Below, piece by piece: positions 15,490 to 21,349 of a stretch of DNA of 64,000 nt. The stretch is from Pseudomonas corrugata (GTDB lineage: Bacteria > Pseudomonadota > Gammaproteobacteria > Pseudomonadales > Pseudomonadaceae): the NCBI RefSeq assembly GCF_001269905.1, contig NZ_LHVK01000010.1, forward strand, positions 1 to 64,000. Direction: 5' to 3'. Within the stretch, counting starts at the first letter, position 1. The number at the start of each line of letters is the position of its first letter. The notes beneath the pieces were generated by a model. It worked only from the letters and a program-made list of their open reading frames with translations. It made no database searches and was not told the DNA's origin. The position numbers and the translations under genes are program-made.

Positions 15490-16923
15490 TCAGCTGTTTT
15501 TCTGCTGTGCCGTCAGTGCTTCGAACATGGACGTGATGTTGCTGGCGGTGGCTTTCAGCTTGCCGACCAGGGTATCCATGTCGTTGTACTTTTTCGTCAG
15601 CACCGCGGTCAGGGTTTCAATCCGGCGATCCAGTGCCAACTGATCATCGCCCAGTTTCGACTTGATCAGATCGAGGTTTTTGGATCGAGTCGTCAAAATG
15701 TTATCGACGGTCTTTCCGTTTGAGTCCTTCCTGCCGGTCTCGGTGTAAGGCTTGAGGGCGTTCTGCATGCGCTCGATCAAGCCATTGTCCCCGGTGAACA
15801 GCGTCTGGACTTCTCCACCCAACTGCTTATCGTTGAGCGCCGTAGTGAACTTCGCACTGTCGAAATCCAGGGCACCCGTTGTCTGGTTGGTGGTGATCCC
15901 AAGCTGAGACAAAACGGTCAATTTGTCGCCGGCACCGGTTTCCGACAAAGGCGCACGCATGGCCGCCAGCAAAGATCGTGGCAATGAGTCACCGGTCAAC
16001 GCAGCTGAAACCGGGTTACCATCAGCATCGGTCGACGGCTTGGTCAGGGCGGTCACAGCCTTGGCAATGGCGTTGTAAGCATCGACGAATTTCTGAATCG
16101 AAGCTTTCAAGCCGTCGGAGTTGGTGGCAACCGTTACCGTTGTCGGACCACTACCGGCAACGACCAGCGTCATGCTCAACCCTGAGACAACGTTGTCCAG
16201 TTTGTTGGTAGGACTGGTCATTGCCAGCCCATCGACAGTGAACTCTGCGTCCTGGGCGAGGCCGATGGAACCGGATGAGGTTGCACTCGGCGTCCCCATC
16301 AGGACAGAACCATCCGCTTCCAGGCCGGTAATGCCACTGAGGGAAATGTCGCTGCCCGCACCGGTCTTAGTCGACCCCACCACCAGACGCGAACCGTAGC
16401 TATCGGTCACGATGTTGGCGGTGAGACCATTGGAAGAGTACTTGCTGTTGATTGCGTCCCGAACCGACTGCAGCGTCGAGCCACTCGGAACGTCAAGAGC
16501 GTAATTGGTAGACCCCTGAGTGATAGTCAAGGTACCGGGGTCCACTGCACTGGAGGTACCACCGGCGAATGCCGCCGTTGCTACTTTTGAAGAGGTCGCC
16601 AGCTTGGTTACGTTGATCGAGTAGGTACCACTCACCGCCGAGTTACCGGCCGTCACCGTCAGCGCACTGGTGTTGGCCGAAGTGGCAGCGACCCCGGTGA
16701 ATTGAGGAGTGGTCGTGCTGCCCAGGCTTGTGAGCGAAGACTGGAACGTAGCCAGCAGTGACTTCAGGGTGCCAATCGCAGAAATGTTGGCGGTATTGGT
16801 CTTGGTGGCGCGGTCGATCTGACCTTGCTTGGCCGCCTTGTCGGAATCCACCAGCGCCTTGACGATTGCGGTGGTATCAAGGCCCGAGCCTAAACCCAAG
16901 CCAGGTAGAATTGGACTTGCCAT
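15490..16923 (-). CDS. fliD: Flagellar filament cap protein FliD
   Basis: FliD (HAP2) forms the pentameric cap under which flagellin subunits polymerise. The 477-residue protein has the N-terminal export and coiled-coil region (LPGLGLGSGLDTTAIVKALV), Ser/Thr/Ala-rich middle domains and a C-terminal coiled coil (YNDMDTLVGKLKATASNITS). The start has a GGGAG site. A near-consensus sigma-54 element lies at 16986-17001 between flaG and fliD, and a strong terminator follows the gene. Confidence 0.95.
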   Translation of the reverse strand: MASPILPGLGLGSGLDTTAIVKALVDSDKAAKQGQIDRATKTNTANISAIGTLKSLLATFQSSLTSLGSTTTPQFTGVAATSANTSALTVTAGNSAVSGTYSINVTKLATSSKVATAAFAGGTSSAVDPGTLTITQGSTNYALDVPSGSTLQSVRDAINSKYSSNGLTANIVTDSYGSRLVVGSTKTGAGSDISLSGITGLEADGSVLMGTPSATSSGSIGLAQDAEFTVDGLAMTSPTNKLDNVVSGLSMTLVVAGSGPTTVTVATNSDGLKASIQKFVDAYNAIAKAVTALTKPSTDADGNPVSAALTGDSLPRSLLAAMRAPLSETGAGDKLTVLSQLGITTNQTTGALDFDSAKFTTALNDKQLGGEVQTLFTGDNGLIERMQNALKPYTETGRKDSNGKTVDNILTTRSKNLDLIKSKLGDDQLALDRRIETLTAVLTKKYNDMDTLVGKLKATASNITSMFEALTAQQKNS

Positions 16924-16985
16924 GTGAAACTCCCTTCAGTGTGCCGCCGGCCTTTTGACCACTACAACGCCCAAAAGAACAGAAC

Positions 16986-17001
16986 AACAAAATTCGTGCC
17001 A
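16986..17001 (-). promoter_or_regulatory. Possible sigma-54 element before fliD (imperfect)
   Basis: The minus strand reads TGGCACGAATTTTGTT. The -24 half is perfect and the spacing is right, but the invariant GC of the -12 half is GT. It starts 4 bases after the flaG stop codon. A weakened or non-functional promoter is possible; fliD could also be read from fliC-flaG. Confidence 0.45.
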
Positions 17002-17005
17002 GCTG

Positions 17006-17371
17006 TCAGACTTCCGCGCTGAACAACAGGCTATTGGCATCATTCAAACTGTTGGCCAGTTTCAGAACTTCTTCATTCGGGATCTGGCGAATCACTTCAC
17101 CGGAACCACTGGCAATTACTTTGACTACCACTTTGCCTGAAGGCTCATCAATTGAGAACTCCAGGTTACGCTTGACCGACTGAACGAACTTTTCGATCTC
17201 CTGCACAGCCTTCTTGAGTGTTTCCTGGTCGGCAGCAGCGTCTTTAGGGGCTTTCTTGACCGGTGTCACGACAGCGGGATCGGCTTGAGGCTTCTCCAAC
17301 GACTTGGCGGCCACGGTGGGCGTCGGTTTCGCCGCTGGATAAGACAAGTTCAGCTTGGCGCTCATATCCAT
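17006..17371 (-). CDS. flaG: FlaG family flagellar protein
   Basis: FlaG is a small protein next to flagellin that influences filament length in pseudomonads. The 121-residue product has a Pro/Ala/Lys-rich N-terminal half. The conserved C-terminal FlaG domain (about 60-121) includes LEFSIDEPSGKVVVKVIASG and VIRQIPNEEVLKLA. Several in-frame starts exist at 17371-17380; the ATG at 17371 has AGAGG 8 bases upstream and is preferred. It lies between fliC and fliD and is probably expressed together with or just after fliC. Confidence 0.9.
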   Translation of the reverse strand: MDMSAKLNLSYPAAKPTPTVAAKSLEKPQADPAVVTPVKKAPKDAAADQETLKKAVQEIEKFVQSVKRNLEFSIDEPSGKVVVKVIASGSGEVIRQIPNEEVLKLANSLNDANSLLFSAEV

Positions 17372-17390
17372 GTCCATCACCTCTTGAACG

Positions 17391-17420
17391 GAAAAAGCGA
17401 GAGAGTACGCAAGCGCACTC
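17391..17420 (-). terminator. Probable terminator after fliC
   Basis: On the minus strand GAGTGCGC, a 2-base loop and GCGTACTC form an 8-base stem with one G-T pair, followed by GAGAGC-like bases and a run of five T. It lies 24 bases beyond the fliC stop and before flaG. It would favour a short, abundant flagellin message. Confidence 0.65.
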
Positions 17421-17443
17421 CCCCGCTAAAGTTCATCCAGCTA

Positions 17444-18295
17444 TTACTGAAGCAGCTTCAGTACAGCGGATGGCAGTTGGTTGGCCTGGGCCAGAACTGC
17501 GGTAGATGCTTGTTGCAGAGTTTGTTGCTTGGTCAACTGTGCAGTTTCAGCAGCAAAGTCGGTGTCTTGTACACGACCCAGTGCAGCACTGGCGTTTTCG
17601 TTGATGTTCTGCAGGTTGGAGATGGTGCTGGTCAGACGGTTTTGAGCAGCACCCAGATCCGCACGGCTGGAGTTGATGGTTGCCAGAGCCGCGTCGATCG
17701 CGTCGATAGCAGCAGCGGTGTTGGTTTCGGCAGAGGCACTGTCAACAGCACTGATCACGATGGTGCCAGAGTCAACGCTCAGAGTCGCTGCGTCGAAGCC
17801 GCTGTCCAGGGTCAGGGTGATCTGGTTGTCAGTACCGGTGTTGGAACCGACCTGGAAGGTCATGGTGCCAGCGGAACCGTCGATCAGGTTCTTGCCGTTC
17901 AGGTTGGTCGAGTTGGCGATACGGGTCAGTTCGTCCGACATCTGAGCAAATTCTTTGTTCAGAGCGGTACGGTCTGCGGTGCCGTTGGAGTCGTTTCGCG
18001 ACTGTACAGCCAGTTCACGCATACGCTGCAGGATGTTGGAAGATTCCTGCAGAGCGCCTTCAGCGGTCTGAGCGATGGAGATACCGTCGTTGGCGTTTTT
18101 GATCGCAATGGTCTGACCGCGGATCTGCGAAGTCATACGGGTAGCGATCTGCAAGCCGGCGGCGTCGTCCTTGGCGCTGTTGATTTTCAGGCCGGAAGAC
18201 AGACGAGTCATCGAGGTGGAGAGAGCATCGGAAGCGCGGTTCAGGTTTTTCTGAACGTTCAACGATGTGACGTTGGTGTTTACTGTTAAAGCCAT
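17444..18295 (-). CDS. fliC: Flagellin FliC
   Basis: This is the filament subunit. The 283-residue protein is short for a flagellin. The conserved N-terminal D0/D1 helices (residues 1-140; ALTVNTNVTSLNVQKNLNRA and the SSGLKINSAKDDAAG signature) and C-terminal D1/D0 helices (about 195-283, ending ANQLPSAVLKLLQ) take up most of the length. Only a small Ser/Thr-rich central part (about 140-195) is left for the outer surface, where glycans would attach. It has a strong GAGGAAT ribosome site and a consensus-like FliA promoter at 18376-18402. Confidence 0.97.
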   Translation of the reverse strand: MALTVNTNVTSLNVQKNLNRASDALSTSMTRLSSGLKINSAKDDAAGLQIATRMTSQIRGQTIAIKNANDGISIAQTAEGALQESSNILQRMRELAVQSRNDSNGTADRTALNKEFAQMSDELTRIANSTNLNGKNLIDGSAGTMTFQVGSNTGTDNQITLTLDSGFDAATLSVDSGTIVISAVDSASAETNTAAAIDAIDAALATINSSRADLGAAQNRLTSTISNLQNINENASAALGRVQDTDFAAETAQLTKQQTLQQASTAVLAQANQLPSAVLKLLQ

Positions 18296-18375
18296 GACGA
18301 ATTCCTCGTTGGTTGGGTACTGCGGCTTCCGGCCCTGGCAACCGCCGGGTGTGGCCTAGAGAACCTTCGTAATAG

Positions 18376-18402
18376 TTATCGTCGTATTCGGAACTTGCTT
18401 TA
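18376..18402 (-). promoter_or_regulatory. FliA (sigma-28) promoter for fliC
   Basis: The minus strand reads TAAAGCAA, 11 bases, GACGATAA. This is close to TAAAGTTT-N11-GCCGATAA with exact spacing. It implies an untranslated leader of about 70 bases. Confidence 0.85.
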
Positions 18403-18548
18403 GCAGTTTTTTCAAAATTTTTGCCATCAGGGTGCCACCCCTCTTAAATCAAGGACTTGGCTGCGCTCAGGAGGTAAAAAAATGGCGCCAGGGAACCGTC
18501 CGAACCTGATCCCAGGAGTGCCATCAGCGCCGATCAATTGAAAAGTGC

Positions 18549-18818
18549 TCAAAAAGCCAGCCCGGTGCTCAGCAATTCCACCAGCTCATACTCAAGATAG
18601 TCGGCCAACGAAATCCAGTTCTGCGACTGCTGATCAGTGAACATCACCCCTAACAACACGCCCCAAGACGACTGGACATCGCCTGGCATCCGTTCAATCC
18701 AGGGTTGAGCCGCTTCAACCAGCGCGACCATGGCCAGTCCTGCCTCGACATCCCGTCCCAGACGAAAAAGTCCGGCACAGTCACGGGCCTCATCGATCAC
18801 CTCTTGAAGCCCGCTCAC
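18549..18818 (-). CDS. Small uncharacterised protein next to flagellin gene
   Basis: This 89-residue acidic protein is not recognised. It is predicted mainly helical, with no signal peptide or membrane span, and contains a WGVLLGVMFTDQQSQNWISL stretch. Its GTG start overlaps the stop codon of the DUF115 gene (GTGA), so the two are co-translated. Its place between the flagellin gene and a Maf-like gene suggests a role in flagellin modification or export, but nothing in the sequence shows this directly. About 250 bases separate it from fliC and hold the fliC promoter. Confidence 0.75.
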   Translation of the reverse strand: MSGLQEVIDEARDCAGLFRLGRDVEAGLAMVALVEAAQPWIERMPGDVQSSWGVLLGVMFTDQQSQNWISLADYLEYELVELLSTGLAF

Positions 18819-20107
18819 TTCGTAAACTCCGGATGGAAATCAGTACCGGCGATCATCGCCCCGTCCCGACTGCTGTTATAAAAACGCACCTGAGGATGTC
18901 CGGCGATAAATCGCTCCAACTCACACAAATAGCTACGGAAGTTGAGCTGTGTCTTGACCCTCTGGCCATGCCCGTCGAGTACCCAGTGCCTGGCCACCTC
19001 CAACTGGGGGCCCAGGTCGCCATCGCTCCAACCTGCGTGAGTCCGATCATGGGGAAACGCAAAGTCGGCACCGAACAGAGTGATCCGTAGCGCCCCCATC
19101 TTCACGGCCAGATCAACGGCCGGATGGATTACGCTGCCGCCTACATACAACTCATGCCGGCTCAATTGCTGACGCATCCGGTGATAGATCGGGCTGGCGG
19201 AATAACCGACATAACGCGGCCCCCGCCAAGCGCCAATCACCAACGGGTCGGCCATTGGGAGGTAAACCAGCGCAATCTCATCGGTGTCGTCAGGCGGAAG
19301 ATGGCGTGCGGTAATACGTTGATCGATGCTGACCACGATATCCGGTCGGATCCCATGGTTGATCAATGGCCGGTAGGCCGTATCAACACAGATCAACAAT
19401 GGTCGTTCGGCCTGCTCACTCAAGCCGCGCAGTCTCTCGAAATGCCGTTCGAGGCTAGGCCCGGTAGCGATGACAAACGCTTCGCGCTCTTTGAAAGAGC
19501 CGAACAGCTCCCCCACGTCGCGATCCCCCTGCACGAGATGGAAGGTGGAATGCAGACGCTCAATGATTTCAGGGGCTGCTGGGTCGAACTCCCGATTGTT
19601 GAATGTCAGATGGGTTTCACTAACCAACCGGTCGCGAATCTTTGCACTGAAGTCATCGGCCAGTACCAGTTCGGCGGGCAAGGCGAAGAAAGGTAACTGA
19701 ATTTCCGCTTGGTCTCCTGCGTAAAACAGTTCGACTCGCGGATCATCAAGCCACTGCGATTGATCCAACACCCGCAGCACCAAGGCGAACACCGAGCCGT
19801 TAAGAATATTCACGTGCAGGCGCTCAAGCTTTGCCCGCTCCAGCAAACGGCTCTGCAAATCCCCCAATCCCGTGCCATAGAGATGCACGACGGCAGCGTC
19901 CGACGGCAGGCTGGACGCCTGCAGCTCAGCCTCGGCACGGCGGTCATGTCGACTGGTCAATTGAATGCCATTGATGCTCAAGGTCGAGCCCAGTCCCTCC
20001 ACCAGATCGGCCTGCAACCCGTCGACTTCCTCCAACAGCAAGCGCTCGGCCATGGCTGGCCAGCGCTGCTCGATCACCTGGAGATTGCGCTCAAAGAACT
20101 CGCTCAT
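18815..20107 (-). CDS. DUF115 / motility-associated factor (Maf-like) glycosyltransferase
   Basis: This 430-residue protein contains the DUF115/MAF_flag10 domain (about residues 195-410). It opens with AFVIATGPSLERHFERL, a nucleotide-sugar binding-like motif, and continues with VSIDQR and LFGADFAFP. Family members (Campylobacter, Helicobacter, Aeromonas and Clostridium Maf proteins) transfer nonulosonic acids or other sugars to flagellin. No pseudaminic or legionaminic acid synthesis genes are present here, so the donor is unknown. Two ATGs are possible; 20107 (MSEFFERNLQ) is preferred because GGAAAG lies upstream, while 20125 has no ribosome site and abuts the terminator. Confidence 0.82.
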   Translation of the reverse strand: MSEFFERNLQVIEQRWPAMAERLLLEEVDGLQADLVEGLGSTLSINGIQLTSRHDRRAEAELQASSLPSDAAVVHLYGTGLGDLQSRLLERAKLERLHVNILNGSVFALVLRVLDQSQWLDDPRVELFYAGDQAEIQLPFFALPAELVLADDFSAKIRDRLVSETHLTFNNREFDPAAPEIIERLHSTFHLVQGDRDVGELFGSFKEREAFVIATGPSLERHFERLRGLSEQAERPLLICVDTAYRPLINHGIRPDIVVSIDQRITARHLPPDDTDEIALVYLPMADPLVIGAWRGPRYVGYSASPIYHRMRQQLSRHELYVGGSVIHPAVDLAVKMGALRITLFGADFAFPHDRTHAGWSDGDLGPQLEVARHWVLDGHGQRVKTQLNFRSYLCELERFIAGHPQVRFYNSSRDGAMIAGTDFHPEFTK

Positions 20108-20130
20108 GGTGTCTCGACTTTCCATTGGGC

Positions 20131-20173
20131 AAAAAAATAGCGTTCAAGGTTACACCCTTGGACGCTATTTTTT
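20131..20173. terminator. Bidirectional rho-independent terminator
   Basis: Arms AATAGCGTTCAAGG and its near-complement (CCTTGGACGCTATT) form a 14-base stem with A-runs on the left and T-runs on the right, so it works on both strands. It separates the KAS III gene from the DUF115 gene and leaves only about 24 bases before the latter's start codon. Confidence 0.85.
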
Positions 20174-20193
20174 ATGCACGGGTTTCAGGTGGT

Positions 20194-21120
20194 TCAAGGG
20201 CGATAGATAATCGCTGACCCCCAGGACAGCCCAACGCCGAAACCACTCAATGCCACACGCCTCCAATTGGAGTCGAGCACATGTTTTTCCAGCAGCAACG
20301 GGATGCTCGAGGATACGGTGTTCCCGGTCTCGACCATGTCCTTGATGAATTTCTCGGGTTCGCCTTCAAAACGCCGCGCAACGGCATCGACAATCGCGGC
20401 GCTACCCTGATGGATACAGAATGCATCGATATCATCGGGCTGGAGATTGGAGTCGGCAAGCAACTCATGCAAGTGAGCCGGCACCTTGAGCAAGGCGAAG
20501 TTGAACACCTGCCGGCCATTCATGAAGAACACGCCGTCGCTGACCTTCAAGTGCGGCGCACCGGAACCGTCGGTGCCGAACTTGGACCTGCCCAACTGCC
20601 ACGGTGCGTTTTCGCCCATCCAAGTGGCGGTGGCGGCGTCGCCGAACAGCATCGTCGTGTTCCGATCTTCCGGATCGACGATTTTTGAATACGGATCAGC
20701 CGTTATCAACAGCCCATTTTTCAGGCCAGCGGCTTCCATGAAGCCCTTGATAGCGTAAATGCCATAGACATAACCCGAACAGCCCAGGGAGATATCAAAT
20801 GCAGCCACGGTAGTAGGCAAGCCAAGCTTGTCCTGAACGATGGCTGCCGTATGGGGCAATCCTTCTTCGTCGCCATTTTGGGTGACCACGATCAAAACGT
20901 CGATGGTTTCGCGTTTCAAACCGGGATTGTTGGCAAACAACGCATTGGCCGCTTCGACACACAGGTCCGAGGTTTCCTGTCCATCATCCTTGCGCGGTAA
21001 GAAAGCGGAACCAATCTTGCCCAGGATGAACTCTTCATCCTTCTCAAACTTCGCACCCTGTGCGTAATTGTCCACGCCGGCTACAGGAACGTAGCTCGCA
21101 ATGCTTTTTATGCCAATCAT
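20194..21120 (-). CDS. 3-oxoacyl-ACP synthase III family protein of the flagellin glycosylation island
   Basis: This is a 308-residue thiolase-fold condensing enzyme of the FabH/KAS III family. The catalytic triad is complete: Cys114 (SLGCSGYVYG), His247 (FCIHQGSAA) and Asn277 (VETGNTVSSS). The usual GNTSAAS motif is GNTVSSS. A homologous gene (orf3) is part of the Pseudomonas syringae flagellin glycosylation island beside fgt1 and fgt2. A likely role is making or transferring the acyl group of an acylated amino or deoxy sugar rather than starting general fatty-acid synthesis. It stands alone between a terminator and a 229-base gap. Confidence 0.88.
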   Translation of the reverse strand: MIGIKSIASYVPVAGVDNYAQGAKFEKDEEFILGKIGSAFLPRKDDGQETSDLCVEAANALFANNPGLKRETIDVLIVVTQNGDEEGLPHTAAIVQDKLGLPTTVAAFDISLGCSGYVYGIYAIKGFMEAAGLKNGLLITADPYSKIVDPEDRNTTMLFGDAATATWMGENAPWQLGRSKFGTDGSGAPHLKVSDGVFFMNGRQVFNFALLKVPAHLHELLADSNLQPDDIDAFCIHQGSAAIVDAVARRFEGEPEKFIKDMVETGNTVSSSIPLLLEKHVLDSNWRRVALSGFGVGLSWGSAIIYRP

Positions 21121-21295
21121 TACGGCTTCCCAATCAAAAACAGCCCAATACCACCGCTCGCAACGAATCGAGGGGCGCCGACAATCGGGAAGTACGGAGG
21201 GCTATCACTGGGCCTGATGAGGGCCAGGCGCCATCTTCCCGGTCAATACAATACAGTGAAGATGCGCGTTATGACTCGCAGGTCACGAGATTTTT

Positions 21296-21327
21296 CCCAA
21301 TAAGCCCTTTTTGCAAGGGCTCTTGGG
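21296..21327. other. Inverted repeat between glycosyltransferase and KAS III genes
   Basis: AAGCCCTT and AAGGGCT arms enclose a short loop, extended by CCCAA and TTGGG. It follows the large glycosyltransferase stop by about 20 bases on the minus strand. No T-run follows directly, so terminator function is uncertain. Confidence 0.4.
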
Positions 21328-21349
21328 TTGGGGACAGGAGACGGATGAG

